A stretch of 64,000 nucleotides of DNA. Source: Desertivirga xinjiangensis (lineage in GTDB: Bacteria > Bacteroidota > Bacteroidia > Sphingobacteriales > Sphingobacteriaceae). The stretch is from the NCBI RefSeq assembly GCF_024436435.1, contig NZ_JAFMZP010000010.1:101462-165461 (forward strand), read 5' to 3'. The stretch's first letter is position 1; each line of letters starts with the position of its first letter. The translations under genes and the position numbers were made by a program. The notes beneath the pieces are model-generated. The model was not told where the DNA came from and ran no database searches. It saw nothing but the letters and a program-made list of their open reading frames with translations. This document shows, piece after piece, positions 16,870 to 26,322 of the stretch.

Positions 16870-19077
16870 TTAACTCCTTACCCCTGTTGAATTAATATTA
16901 GCAAGGAAATCGCCCATGCCAGTTGCTTTCACATTATTAGCGTTCACTTTGATCCGGTAAGTCCTGAAGTTATATTGCCACCATAGAAGTTTTGGAATTG
17001 CAGATTTCTTATTATTGATCTCCACGTTATCCATGTTAAGGATATAATCCTTTCCTGCTGTATAGTTATTCAGTTCCCTAAAGAAAATCATTCCACCACC
17101 CGCAGGCGCATAGCTCTCCGAAATATTGAACCGGCAATTTTTAAATGATAGCGCATTAGTGAATGTCGCAGCAGTAGTGATCGGCGGATAAAGCTCAGTA
17201 TCTTCAAACGAGCAATCCTCATAAGTGACATTTAAAACGGCCGAAACAATATTATCGGCTAACAGTCCTGTAAAGGTACATTTTACGAAATTGAAGCCTT
17301 TGATAACCGGCAAGAACGGGTCAGCAGCGCCAGCAAAGGCATCACCCCAATACAGCCTGCAGTTATCTATCTTATTATTGCTACCTTCTACATATCCGTT
17401 GAAGTATAACCTTACGTTATTAGGGGCATTAAATGCGGGCCATCTCGTGATGAGTCTGTTCCCGTGAATGTTCCTGATATTGGAGAGGGTTGAATACGAG
17501 GCTCCAGCAGTTCCATTGTTTGAGAAGTACAACACGTTATTAACAAAGCTGATATTGTCGCCTCCATCAATAAGATATATCCGTCTCCCGTAAAATTCAT
17601 TGTTTTCTATTCTTATCTCCGTATTAATTAATTTAGAGGCTGACAAATCAATCATAATATCCCCAGACTCAAACTTGTTTCCGTAAACTGCTATCGACCT
17701 TATATTACCTCGTGTACCATTCCCATCAAACAGATTAAACGGGGGTAAAATACCTCCATTAGCAGAAACTTTATTATTGGCAATTACAGCCGAGCTGCAC
17801 CGGAAAATTACTATCCCGCCAGTATTAGATAGCTGATTGTTATGGATTTTAATAGTTTCAGAACCAATCAGAATTCCATGATATCCAGCATACAGCTTGT
17901 TGTTCTCAATTGTTACGTTAGCACTATAAATATCCTCTATGTTTATTTGGTAACGGGTTGTCCCTGGGAATAATGGTGCTCCAATCCCACTGTCAAGTCC
18001 ATTATTATAGATCTCATTATAATGAATTATACAGTCATCAGGCATGTTCGATATACCGCCCCTGTGATTATCGTGTATCTTACAGTCCCTGATCTCAACA
18101 TGTCTTTGATTTGGAATATTGAGGTGCAGGGAATACATTCCATGCGTAATTGATGCCTGGCCGTCCACCTCGTTGAATATCTGCATCCTTACTTTAGCAG
18201 CATTTCTTGGTAGCTTGATCAAGTCAAATGGAGTATATAGGTCCCTGCTAATCATTGCACCCGCAGCGGTAAAGAAGACAAGCTCAAACATAGGGTTCGC
18301 CAGCATAGGCGTACGGTCAACACCGCCCATTCTCCTAACCTGAACAACTCCGGGTGAATACCTGTTATTAGCAGCCTCTTTAACCAAATCAATATCAATC
18401 AAATTGGTAACATAACATCCCGCTTTAGCGATAACAGAAGATCCGTTAAAATAGCCAGGGTAATACGTTCCTATGTCCGCTAAGACATTGTCCTCAGCTG
18501 ACGGCCCCCGACTTGAAAACGCATCTCCCATGAACCCGTAGAAATCACAGTCAAATACCCTGACGTTATTTGACAGGGTGCCAAAGTCAAAGGCATACGT
18601 CTGCTCTTCATTTTTCTCATTAGTGTTGGCAAACGACCGAAAGAAGATGTCTCCTTTAATCTCAAGGTTTCGCAGGATAACATTATTTGCCCCTTTACTT
18701 GTGATCACCCGCCCGTTTAGCTGATAGGGATTGGTGAAATTGTTAACCGTGGTATGATAAGGGGATTTGTTCGCGCTATCGAACATCATTTCGATTTTGG
18801 AAAAACCGAAATCATACTCTGTGTTGCTACGGAGATTGATTAAGTCAGCACCATTGCCAGCAAATGCAGAATCTACCGTTAGTTCATAACCCAACGTCAG
18901 CTCACATTTTTTAAAAGACACCTTTGTATACCCTTGATTGTAAGCTGTATCTATTTCATCCTGAATAGCAATGCGGTTATTATGAGCATTTAGATATTCC
19001 TGTGGGGTGTATGGCGGAGCTCCAAAAAAGCCGAGAGTTACCCCGGGAACTGTACTCAAATCAATAAATTTTTCCAT
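16870..19077 (-). CDS. Tailspike-like right-handed beta-helix protein
   Basis: A 735-aa protein dominated by short parallel beta-helix coils with regular asparagine ladders, for example VEIRDCKIHDN, IHYNEIYNNG, VTIENNKLYAGYHGILIGS and IKIHNNQLSN. This pectate-lyase-like fold is typical of phage tailspikes that bind or cleave surface glycans. Its start overlaps the stop of the upstream tail gene by one base. Enzymatic activity cannot be told. Confidence 0.7.
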   Translation of the reverse strand: MEKFIDLSTVPGVTLGFFGAPPYTPQEYLNAHNNRIAIQDEIDTAYNQGYTKVSFKKCELTLGYELTVDSAFAGNGADLINLRSNTEYDFGFSKIEMMFDSANKSPYHTTVNNFTNPYQLNGRVITSKGANNVILRNLEIKGDIFFRSFANTNEKNEEQTYAFDFGTLSNNVRVFDCDFYGFMGDAFSSRGPSAEDNVLADIGTYYPGYFNGSSVIAKAGCYVTNLIDIDLVKEAANNRYSPGVVQVRRMGGVDRTPMLANPMFELVFFTAAGAMISRDLYTPFDLIKLPRNAAKVRMQIFNEVDGQASITHGMYSLHLNIPNQRHVEIRDCKIHDNHRGGISNMPDDCIIHYNEIYNNGLDSGIGAPLFPGTTRYQINIEDIYSANVTIENNKLYAGYHGILIGSETIKIHNNQLSNTGGIVIFRCSSAVIANNKVSANGGILPPFNLFDGNGTRGNIRSIAVYGNKFESGDIMIDLSASKLINTEIRIENNEFYGRRIYLIDGGDNISFVNNVLYFSNNGTAGASYSTLSNIRNIHGNRLITRWPAFNAPNNVRLYFNGYVEGSNNKIDNCRLYWGDAFAGAADPFLPVIKGFNFVKCTFTGLLADNIVSAVLNVTYEDCSFEDTELYPPITTAATFTNALSFKNCRFNISESYAPAGGGMIFFRELNNYTAGKDYILNMDNVEINNKKSAIPKLLWWQYNFRTYRIKVNANNVKATGMGDFLANINSTGVRS

Positions 19078-19823
19078 TATCTACCGTAATAATTTTCGAT
19101 GTTATAAATATTTGACACACTGAGTCCCTGCTTCATAAATGTGCCGGTTGTCTGAGCAGTATCGGCTATAGCGGCATCTTTAATCGCCACAAGTATTTCA
19201 CCAGCGGCATTCTTTGCCTGATCACCCGTTTTATAGCTTTTAACAGCTACGGCAGCCGATGGAAGATTAACCCGTTTCCAGATTGTTTCGGGAACTATGC
19301 CTGGTTCCTGTCCTGCAGTAGTGTTTACAACGGCCTCATAGAAGTTGCCATTCCTGTTAACCTGAAGCCCTGCGGTATAAACCTGAGCTTGCCATGCAGG
19401 TATTTTTGGCGGCGGAACTGTGACTGGCACTGATTTGCTTAATACCCAGGTAGCGCCATCGGAACTTAGCACATTCAGGTTTTCGGTGGTCACGATTGTT
19501 CCGCCTCCGGGCTTGTTGAAAGTTCCCGGGCCAACGAACATAAACTCTTTAGTTGTCGTTGCAGGAAGAGTACCACCGCTGCCAACTACGGTCGGGTTAA
19601 AGCCTACAGCACCATTTAGTATCAGCTCCCTGATTTCAACCTTTGACAGGGAACTGTATTCTGTTTCAGAAAATCTAGCCCCGTCAATAAGGGAAACTTT
19701 CATTTTTACATCTTCACCATCCTTGACAAAGATCAGTTCGCCCTTTAATAATTGAGGATCAGCAACCAGCCATTCATTCTCGGTAAAGAGTTTATTTTTA
19801 ATTCTTCCGCTTAATATAGTCAT
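19077..19823 (-). CDS. Tail protein with carbohydrate-binding-like module
   Basis: A 248-aa protein. Residues about 20-60 (EWLVADPQLLKGELIFVKDGEDVK) resemble the head-binding end of fibre or hyaluronidase-type tail proteins. A later stretch (PAWQAQVYTAGLQVNRNGNF, then TIWKRVNL) resembles a carbohydrate-binding type 5/12 module with conserved W and Y. Probably part of the receptor-binding apparatus. Tight overlaps both sides with other tail genes. Confidence 0.55.
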   Translation of the reverse strand: MTILSGRIKNKLFTENEWLVADPQLLKGELIFVKDGEDVKMKVSLIDGARFSETEYSSLSKVEIRELILNGAVGFNPTVVGSGGTLPATTTKEFMFVGPGTFNKPGGGTIVTTENLNVLSSDGATWVLSKSVPVTVPPPKIPAWQAQVYTAGLQVNRNGNFYEAVVNTTAGQEPGIVPETIWKRVNLPSAAVAVKSYKTGDQAKNAAGEILVAIKDAAIADTAQTTGTFMKQGLSVSNIYNIENYYGR

Positions 19824-20290
19824 GGGAATATTATATCTACAGTGGTTGTATCAATTATTAATGTGTCAAAGAATGGGTCTATCACTTCTTTTAGTGTGAG
19901 GGCAACTTTTACATATACTTTATTGCCACCCTTCATCCGGGTAAGGCGCTCTGTTTGCTGAAATTGCTCACAGAACACTAAAACAGTTTCTCCGATCTCA
20001 ATCGCTTCAATTTGCCTGGCGCCACCTAATTGCCATAATGTTTTAAAGGCGTTCCACTTAAGTTGAAAATCAAGTTCATCACTACCCTCAATAGTTCCTT
20101 CAAGCTGTAAGGTCCTGGGTTCAAATGTTGGATCAGCCAAATCATACTCAACGCCATTTTCATCCTTCCAGTCATACTGATCAGGAGCCTTGCGTTTTCG
20201 AGGCTGAAGGAAAGTATCAGAGCCTTTGGAAACGATAAACCTATAGGTTTCATAAACATCCTGGGTGTCTATTTTATAAAGTCCTTTCAT
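19820..20290 (-). CDS. Distal-tail (Dit)-like protein
   Basis: A 156-aa protein directly after the tape measure gene, the usual place for Dit. It contains RTLQLEGTIEGSDELDFQLKW, WQLGGARQIEAIEI and LVFCEQFQQTERLT, a beta-sandwich pattern compatible with a short Dit galectin-like ring protein. Assignment is by length, position and strand pattern; no diagnostic motif. Confidence 0.5.
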   Translation of the reverse strand: MKGLYKIDTQDVYETYRFIVSKGSDTFLQPRKRKAPDQYDWKDENGVEYDLADPTFEPRTLQLEGTIEGSDELDFQLKWNAFKTLWQLGGARQIEAIEIGETVLVFCEQFQQTERLTRMKGGNKVYVKVALTLKEVIDPFFDTLIIDTTTVDIIFP

Positions 20291-20292
20291 GT

Positions 20293-23200
20293 CTATCCTC
20301 CTATTTTCCCGTTAGCTGCAAGGGCGTTGCTGTTTTTATCCATCTTCTCAGAAATAGACTTAAGCGAACTTTCAATCGACTGCATTCGGTCAGTATTATT
20401 GGCAGTTCGCAAAGTGTTGGCCTCGATGGCCTGCCAGTGTCGTATTCCAGCCATGGCGATATTCAATTGATCCTGAAGGATTCCCTTTTGACTGGTCAGT
20501 ATGAGGTTTGTTTGCAACTGTGCCAGTCTCATTCCTCCAGTCTGACCAGCTAATAAGTCGATGCTTTCTTGTGATGCTGACTTGTAAGCGCCAGAAAGGG
20601 AGTTTGACGACGAGGCTGATTCACTTGCAAAATCCATCCCTGTTGCTTTCTCCAATTCTTCAAACTGTTTCTTGGAATTGGCAATTATGGCATCATACAA
20701 GGTTTTGAGGCTGCCTAATTCACCCTGATCTAGTCCTCCACCTGATTCCGCTTTGGCTGCAAAATCCTGATAGAACTTCTGCAGCTCTTTTTCAAGTGAA
20801 TTGCGTTTGAAAGAGTTCAGGATTGATTTTTTCATTATCTCCTCGAAGTTCTTCCCGAAGTCTTCAGCCGCTGCATTCCCCCGAGCAAACATATCAACGA
20901 TGCTATCAACTACTTCATTGAACCCTATTCCGGTCGCCTCTTCACGCATCGCATTAAGAGTGTCTTTATATTGCTGCTCAAAGGTTATGAGATTCTGTAC
21001 GGCGGTTCTGGTAACCTCGTCCAACCTGCCAGAATCCAATAGTTGAGTAAGTTCTTCTACGGTTTTACCCTGGAGGCTTGCGGCGCTCTCGGCGATATCA
21101 ATATAGTATTGAGTGACATCCAGGTTTCTTTTTCTGTTATCAGCCTGGAACTTATCCATAGAGCTGTATCTATATTCCAGGCCCTTTTTCTTTAAGTCGT
21201 CTAAATACTTCCTATCATTTTCAACCTCCTTCGCGAGCTGGTCGCGCTCTTTTCGCATTTCATCCAGGTTGAATTGACCCGAATTGAACCGAGCCAGTAC
21301 ATCGCTGTCGGATTTATCATCGGAAAGCATGTATTTACCGTTTAATGAATTTTGAAGTTCTTCCCTCTTGCGGGTTATCTCTTCAAGCGATTGTCCATAT
21401 TTTTCCAGACGTTCAGCGCCATAAAGGTCTTTTATCACAGAAAGTTGCCTCTCCATCGCCTTTGTTTGGGCTTCAATGGCTTTGATCTGAAGATCCTGGG
21501 AATATGCGCGTTGTTCTTCGGCTTTTCGTCTTTTCTCCTCTGACTTATCGAACAAGGAAACAATGCCTTTCACGACACCTATCGCTGAGCCTATAGTATT
21601 AAATCCGGATAATATGTTATCAAAGCTTCCCTCTGTTGCCTTCGCTGCTTGCATCGCCTCGAGGCCTTTGGAAACATTCCCGATTCCGTTTGAGATTTCT
21701 CCGATCTTACCCAGAACTTTACTAAACAAAGGATCAACGTCATGTAGCGCCTCTGACCAGTACCACAGGCCATCAGCCACACCATAAGCTTTGTCTCCAA
21801 GCTCTCTGAATCTGGTTTCCGCACTCTTTACTTTAGGCAGAAATCCCTTAGTGATTTCCTTGTTTATATTTCCTACAGTTGCCTCAACATCTTCTCCAGC
21901 CTTCACCAGATCTTGAAACTCTTTAACCGACTGCTTTGCCTTATCCTCTAATTCTCTGGCATCAACTCCTATCTGGAATTTGTTCCCCTCAATGGAATTC
22001 AGTTCCTGATTGAATTTAAAAATCTTATCTGTAACATCGACTATAGCCCTATCTGTGGGCTTAATCCCATTGTCAAGTAAAGATTTAAGAAGACTCTCAT
22101 AGGCATTGATCTTTTGTTCATCAATCTCTTCGAGCGAAAGCTTTTTGTCGAGATTAATAAAATTCAAATCACTCTGAAGTTTATTATAAGCATTAGAAAT
22201 TCTTTCTAACCTCCTTTCCTCATCTGTCTTTCCATTTTTCGAAGTTCCGAAATTTGAATCCGCCTTTTTGTTCTTATTCTTTACATACTGAACTGCACTA
22301 TCGTTAATGATCTTTTTAGCTTTTTGATATTCAGCATCAATTGCCTTCCTTAAGTTTGGATCATTAACTCCTTTCAGCGCAAAAGCTCTTTCCTTTTCAA
22401 GCTTTTTATATTGCTCCTGATATTGTCTGAAATACTTAGCGTTTTCTAAAAAGATGTTATTTTGCTCGGATAATCCCTTGTTTAACTCTTGAACAAATCC
22501 AGCTTGATCAGGATTGCTATTAAGAAGAGACATTAGACCAGAGAAAGGGCCTCCAAGTAATCCTGATGCATTGGGCTTCGAACTAGACAAATTATACTTG
22601 CTGGCTATATTTGCCTTATCAACATACTCTGTAACAGCATCAAGCATTTTAGATAGAGCAGTGATAGCTGAACTAAAAACACCATCCGTTCCCTCTCCTA
22701 TTGTTTTTAGAAGTTGATCCCAGTTATCTTCAAGATTAGATATCTGCCCTCCCAATGTACCAGAAATAGCGGCCATGGATCCTGAAACACCTTCAGCATC
22801 GCCTAAGGATGTGATATAGTTCCGAATTGAAGAAGATGTTTTATCAACTTCAGTTGCAACACCTTTAAAAGTGAAAACAACTTTATCTCCTGCATCTTTG
22901 GCTTTAATACCAAACTCCTTCAGCCTCTCAAATTCGCCTGTTTGAGCGTCGAGGATAGCTTCTGCCAACTGATTGAAGTCTTTGCCGGTAGATGAAGCTA
23001 GGTCTCCCAGCTGCCGCATTTGCTTTCCTGTAGGGACAAAGCCCTGATTGGCAAGCTTCACAAATGCATCAGTGAGCGTTCTGACAGAAAAGGGGGTTTT
23101 TGCAGCAAAATCCTGAATCTGACTCATGGCAGAATCAGCGAGAGCTTCGGATCCTAAGGTATTGGTTAATACAGCCTGGAACTTTTGAAATTCGGCGGTT

Positions 23201-23427
23201 ATATCAATTACCTTCCTCGAAAAATCAGTTAAGGCCTGGACAGATAAATATCCGGCAACGGCACCTCCGATGATTTGGAAGTATCGGTCCATTTCAGAAC
23301 CTCCGTTTTTCATGTTTCTGGAGAAGTTGTTTATATCATTCTCCATTTTTCTTATCTGACCATTAAATTGAGACCCATTTATTATGGCATCCCATTCTAA
23401 CTCGCCGCCTGATATATTTACTCCCAT
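20293..23427 (-). CDS. Tail tape measure protein
   Basis: A 1044-aa protein, the longest in the prophage. The N-terminal region has the tape-measure signature NTLGSEALADSAMSQIQDFA and the phrase AKTPFSVRTLTDAFVKLANQG; long helical and coiled-coil stretches follow (about 330-400, 620-780), with Gly/Ala-rich hydrophobic parts. Length rules for tape measures (about 1.5 angstrom per residue) would give a tail near 150 nm. It follows the frameshifted chaperone by 2 bp. Confidence 0.9.
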   Translation of the reverse strand: MGVNISGGELEWDAIINGSQFNGQIRKMENDINNFSRNMKNGGSEMDRYFQIIGGAVAGYLSVQALTDFSRKVIDITAEFQKFQAVLTNTLGSEALADSAMSQIQDFAAKTPFSVRTLTDAFVKLANQGFVPTGKQMRQLGDLASSTGKDFNQLAEAILDAQTGEFERLKEFGIKAKDAGDKVVFTFKGVATEVDKTSSSIRNYITSLGDAEGVSGSMAAISGTLGGQISNLEDNWDQLLKTIGEGTDGVFSSAITALSKMLDAVTEYVDKANIASKYNLSSSKPNASGLLGGPFSGLMSLLNSNPDQAGFVQELNKGLSEQNNIFLENAKYFRQYQEQYKKLEKERAFALKGVNDPNLRKAIDAEYQKAKKIINDSAVQYVKNKNKKADSNFGTSKNGKTDEERRLERISNAYNKLQSDLNFINLDKKLSLEEIDEQKINAYESLLKSLLDNGIKPTDRAIVDVTDKIFKFNQELNSIEGNKFQIGVDARELEDKAKQSVKEFQDLVKAGEDVEATVGNINKEITKGFLPKVKSAETRFRELGDKAYGVADGLWYWSEALHDVDPLFSKVLGKIGEISNGIGNVSKGLEAMQAAKATEGSFDNILSGFNTIGSAIGVVKGIVSLFDKSEEKRRKAEEQRAYSQDLQIKAIEAQTKAMERQLSVIKDLYGAERLEKYGQSLEEITRKREELQNSLNGKYMLSDDKSDSDVLARFNSGQFNLDEMRKERDQLAKEVENDRKYLDDLKKKGLEYRYSSMDKFQADNRKRNLDVTQYYIDIAESAASLQGKTVEELTQLLDSGRLDEVTRTAVQNLITFEQQYKDTLNAMREEATGIGFNEVVDSIVDMFARGNAAAEDFGKNFEEIMKKSILNSFKRNSLEKELQKFYQDFAAKAESGGGLDQGELGSLKTLYDAIIANSKKQFEELEKATGMDFASESASSSNSLSGAYKSASQESIDLLAGQTGGMRLAQLQTNLILTSQKGILQDQLNIAMAGIRHWQAIEANTLRTANNTDRMQSIESSLKSISEKMDKNSNALAANGKIGG

Positions 23428-23429
23428 TT

Positions 23430-23668
23430 TTATTTACCGCTTATAAGTCTTCTTATTTCTCTTTCTTCATCTTCTGGCGATACCTCGATAATATCATTTT
23501 CTTTTTTGTCAGGTTTATAGGTTGGGATTGTTGCCATATACATTAAGAGCTTATTCCAGCTTAGCTTCCATAGCACATACTCATCGGTCCATCCAAAATA
23601 TTTGCATACGCTTCCTATTAATCCAAAAGGGCTATTATCTCCCTTTAATCTGTCGGGCTCACTTTTTT
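23430..23668 (-). CDS. Tail-assembly chaperone extension made by -1 frameshift (GT-like)
   Basis: The -1 frame relative to the upstream chaperone is open from the slippery run A6 at 23663-23668 to a TAA at 23430-23432, adding about 77 residues after K157: SEPDRLKGDN..., FGWTDEYVLWKLSWNKLLMY..., ISGK. It has no usable initiation codon before the conserved-looking FGWTDEYVLWKLSW block, so frameshifting is the simplest way to make it. A stem AAAGGG/CCCTTT (23641-23646 with 23626-23631) lies about 16 nt downstream of the slip site. Fusion product about 234 aa. It fills the 217-nt gap before tape measure exactly. Confidence 0.75.
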
Positions 23669-24133
23669 CTGACTCAGAATTTCTGCTCCCAGAATCAATA
23701 TGATAGATTTCATAAAAGCTTGGACATCTATGGTTGATAGGGCTTTGTCCAGGAGTACCGCTAATGTTTTGTCATCGACCCATCTCAACTCCTCTAAAAG
23801 CTCCTTAGAGGGCTCGTTTCGGTCATTTTGAATAGCAACTGCAGCAATATAAATGAAGTCATCTGTGTGATCATGAGACCCTTTCATGATAGCAGTCATA
23901 ATCCCAGATTCTAAAATTGAAGATGGGATATTCAGAGCTTTACAGGCTATTTTATACCTGTTACCGACCAGAATCGGGCGTAACTCATAAGACATGATTT
24001 GCTTCTTTTTTAACCTGAGTTTAACCAAAAGCTTGTCTAAAAATGTCTTGGGTTCTATAGTGAATTCTAGCCTATCTGATGCGCTATCGGTAAGGATGCC
24101 GCTAGCATTAGACAGTACATTTTTCTCTTCCAT
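23645..24133 (-). CDS. Tail assembly chaperone (G-like, zero frame)
   Basis: A 162-aa mostly helical protein between tail tube and tape measure, the position of lambda gpG-type chaperones. It begins MEEKNVLSNASGILTD and ends SQKKVSPTD. The codons CAG AAA AAA GTG near the end provide a -1 slip site. The normal product and the longer fusion would together load tail tube subunits onto the tape measure. Identification rests on position plus the open -1 frame. Confidence 0.75.
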   Translation of the reverse strand: MEEKNVLSNASGILTDSASDRLEFTIEPKTFLDKLLVKLRLKKKQIMSYELRPILVGNRYKIACKALNIPSSILESGIMTAIMKGSHDHTDDFIYIAAVAIQNDRNEPSKELLEELRWVDDKTLAVLLDKALSTIDVQAFMKSIILILGAEILSQKKVSPTD

Positions 24134-24223
24134 GCCTTAAAATTACCGCAGATAAAACGAGTAAGGCTGCCATCTTAACCGCAAGACATTAATATTCAAA
24201 GATGTTTATAGAATAATAGAAAA

Positions 24224-24241
24224 AGCCCCCAGATGGAGGCT
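24224..24241 (-). terminator. Terminator after tail tube gene
   Basis: On the minus strand AGCCTCC-ATCT-GGGGGCT is followed by five T (7-bp stem, one G-T pair). It lies 27 bp after the tail tube stop and may partly end the capsid-connector-tube transcript, allowing lower chaperone expression. Confidence 0.65.
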
Positions 24242-24267
24242 AATTCATGAAAGGAAAGAGTATAATA

Positions 24268-24789
24268 CTAAGCCGCTACACCGAATACAATATTCCATGG
24301 AGCTGTTGCAGCCTTAGTTGGAATTAATACAGTACCGGTCCAGTTAATTTGGCCTAATCTGGTCTTGTCAAATGTCGCTTCCAGCGCACCTGAAAGCTTC
24401 ATACGAACAAAGTTGAACTTGATACCAGACTTAGTTTCCGCCACAACAGACTTCTCTATGCTGGGTACAACTCCATCAACAGGTGCCGACCAGGTTTTAT
24501 TTTCTCCTGTCCCTGTTACGGTGCCTCCAAACAATAGAAGCATCGTGTCCGCGCTAATATTGTAAGTGCTAGCCCTCAGGGTAAAAACAGCCTCTTCAGT
24601 AGTAATGCTATCAAATGGTAGGGAACTTTCCTCAATGGGGATATTTTCGACTACTGGTTCAGTTGATTCAAGAACCGCTGTTCCTGCAACTGTTTGGCCG
24701 AATATTTCAGTCAATGTAGTTCCCATGCCACCATCGACAGCGATATCTCCTATAGTGATCGCTTTTAAGCCGTATACTTTTTTTGCCAT
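24268..24789 (-). CDS. Major tail (tube) protein
   Basis: A 173-aa protein: KKVYGLKAITIGDIAVDGGMG at the start, then FTLRASTYNISADTMLLLFGGTVTG, then VRMKLSGALEATFDKTRLGQINWTGTVLIP. This resembles siphophage tail tube proteins with repeated beta-sandwich strands. It lies after the connector genes and before the chaperone. A terminator follows, in keeping with a high-expression structural gene. Confidence 0.75.
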   Translation of the reverse strand: MAKKVYGLKAITIGDIAVDGGMGTTLTEIFGQTVAGTAVLESTEPVVENIPIEESSLPFDSITTEEAVFTLRASTYNISADTMLLLFGGTVTGTGENKTWSAPVDGVVPSIEKSVVAETKSGIKFNFVRMKLSGALEATFDKTRLGQINWTGTVLIPTKAATAPWNIVFGVAA

Positions 24790-24800
24790 GTCTTTATTAA

Positions 24801-25229
24801 TTAGTTATTAATGTTTGCTGAATAAAATTCCACTCTGAAATTCACGTAGTGCTGATTGTACTCGTCTTCGAAAATGTTGTCTTGCTGTATTTTAAAGCAA
24901 TAGTCTCCATGTTCATCCCAAACCTCATTAAGAAAGTATCCATTGAATATGTCGGCTAGCTCCTTCAGTCGTATTAAGTTCGGTTGTGAATTGTCAGTAA
25001 CCTTGTTGACCGTTAACCTGAGATTAGGTACATAAATATTTACGTTTAGTACTCCTCTCTGGATATCGTCCCTGTTCAATGGCAGCCCATTAACCACAAC
25101 ATCTTCCTTTCGTGAATTAAGAGGCCTCTGTTGCTTATAGATATCGCCATTAGGTTTACTGGTGTTGTAAAACAGCGCATTCTTAGTGGTGATATACAGG
25201 ATTTGAAGTGCGTCTAATGATGTTTTCAT
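24801..25229 (-). CDS. Tail terminator-like neck protein
   Basis: A 142-aa protein at the position of the tail terminator, between a gp10-like protein and the tube. Features: LQILYITTKNAL at the start, LRLTVNKVTDNSQPNL in the middle and a VNFRVEFYSANIN end strand. Overlaps the upstream gene by 4 bp. No sequence signature is decisive; role inferred from order. Confidence 0.5.
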   Translation of the reverse strand: MKTSLDALQILYITTKNALFYNTSKPNGDIYKQQRPLNSRKEDVVVNGLPLNRDDIQRGVLNVNIYVPNLRLTVNKVTDNSQPNLIRLKELADIFNGYFLNEVWDEHGDYCFKIQQDNIFEDEYNQHYVNFRVEFYSANINN

Positions 25230-25678
25230 AAAGATTTCACCTTTCTTGATATCTGCGCCATCGCTTTTTTTAACGATTCCTCGGCTTGAATACCAGAGTA
25301 CGTCAGGACATCTTTACCCCGGCTTTCAACAGCTGCGGCATATTCCATCCCGGCGACAACAATTAGAGCATAGCCACCTTCAAACCGCCCTTTAAGCTCT
25401 GCTACAAATTTCTTTGCAGACGTTACACCTGGTGTCTTTTCAGTACCTGTAGCAGATTGCTCGAAATTCTCACTGACAATTTTCCCGTTTTTCATGACGA
25501 TGTAGCCGATGGAGCTTCGCAGATTCCCGGTGACGTCATTATAGTTCCCGTTTTCGCGGGCATTTTTAACGAACGTTTCACCGACAAGGATAAGCCTGCT
25601 GATGATAGCCTGTTCAATCCGTTGTATCCGGTCTTGAAACATGCGATTAACATCAGACCTGCTAAATTTTGGCTTCAT
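25226..25678 (-). CDS. HK97 gp10-like neck protein
   Basis: A 150-aa protein with the HK97-gp10 pattern: an N-terminal helix, GNYNDVTGNLRSSIGYIV, and YALIVVAGMEYAAAVESRGKDVLT near the C-terminus. I chose the ATG at 25678, which overlaps the upstream TGA as ATGA; the ATG at 25684 adds two residues. The protein belongs to the head-to-tail joining complex. Confidence 0.7.
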   Translation of the reverse strand: MKPKFSRSDVNRMFQDRIQRIEQAIISRLILVGETFVKNARENGNYNDVTGNLRSSIGYIVMKNGKIVSENFEQSATGTEKTPGVTSAKKFVAELKGRFEGGYALIVVAGMEYAAAVESRGKDVLTYSGIQAEESLKKAMAQISRKVKSL

Positions 25679-26004
25679 ACCCATAGCCTGGCATTTAACT
25701 GTCCACGCCTAAAATCTTTAGCCTCGCTTGAGATAATAACCTTTTCAGGGTCGTATATCTCAAAAGCTTTTCCTACCGAGATGTCGGGGTATCCTAAAGG
25801 CATGTAAGCAATGCCTGTGTAGACAATCTGCCCGCCATCTGCACTGGGAATCACCTTGCCGGCTTGATTCTTTTCATACCGACATGGGATCTCAATAATT
25901 TGAGGATCTATCTCTGGAACAACCCAATTACCAAGCACATCCAGAACAGCATCCTGCTGTACGGAGATGTCTAACTTAATGATATGGGGATATTGATTTA
26001 CCAT
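25675..26004 (-). CDS. Head-closure/head-tail connector protein
   Basis: A 109-aa protein, MVNQYPHIIKLDISVQ..., with a CRYEKNQAGKVIPSADGGQ segment and a C-terminal RRGQLNARLW. Size, beta-rich pattern and position between adaptor and gp10-like protein suggest a head-closure (stopper) protein. The start codon context is an 18-nt exact repeat of that at 39866-39883. Confidence 0.5.
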   Translation of the reverse strand: MVNQYPHIIKLDISVQQDAVLDVLGNWVVPEIDPQIIEIPCRYEKNQAGKVIPSADGGQIVYTGIAYMPLGYPDISVGKAFEIYDPEKVIISSEAKDFRRGQLNARLWV

Positions 26005-26306
26005 AAATATGATCCATCCCTTATCGTCGGAACGGGCTTTACATCGAAGCCTCCGTTAGTTAGGAAAGCGATTCTCTTCTCGATAGCGTCTTGATCTAAT
26101 TCGATAGAAAATTCGCCCTCTGTGATCCGCTTTACCCCTCTCAGTTTGAACAATACAGCCAGGGAAGCATCAGTTATGGCAGCATCATTATTCATAGAAA
26201 ACTCAGCCTCAGGATCCAAGCCTTTGCGCATAAGCTCTAAATCAGCAGTTCTACCTTGAACTCCCGGAATAAGAATTGTGTCTAATAATGCTTCCCTGTT
26301 TTTCAT
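25998..26306 (-). CDS. Head-tail adaptor-like protein
   Basis: A 102-aa protein of mixed helices (MKNREALLDTILIPGVQGRT..., then AAITDASLAVLFKLRGVKRITEG). Located right after capsid-region genes where small helical head-tail adaptors sit. It may correspond to a Bacteroidota phage DUF family (DUF6706-like), but I cannot confirm that. Overlaps the next gene by 7 bp. Confidence 0.5.
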   Translation of the reverse strand: MKNREALLDTILIPGVQGRTADLELMRKGLDPEAEFSMNNDAAITDASLAVLFKLRGVKRITEGEFSIELDQDAIEKRIAFLTNGGFDVKPVPTIRDGSYLW

Positions 26307-26322
26307 TTCAAAGAACTTTCAG

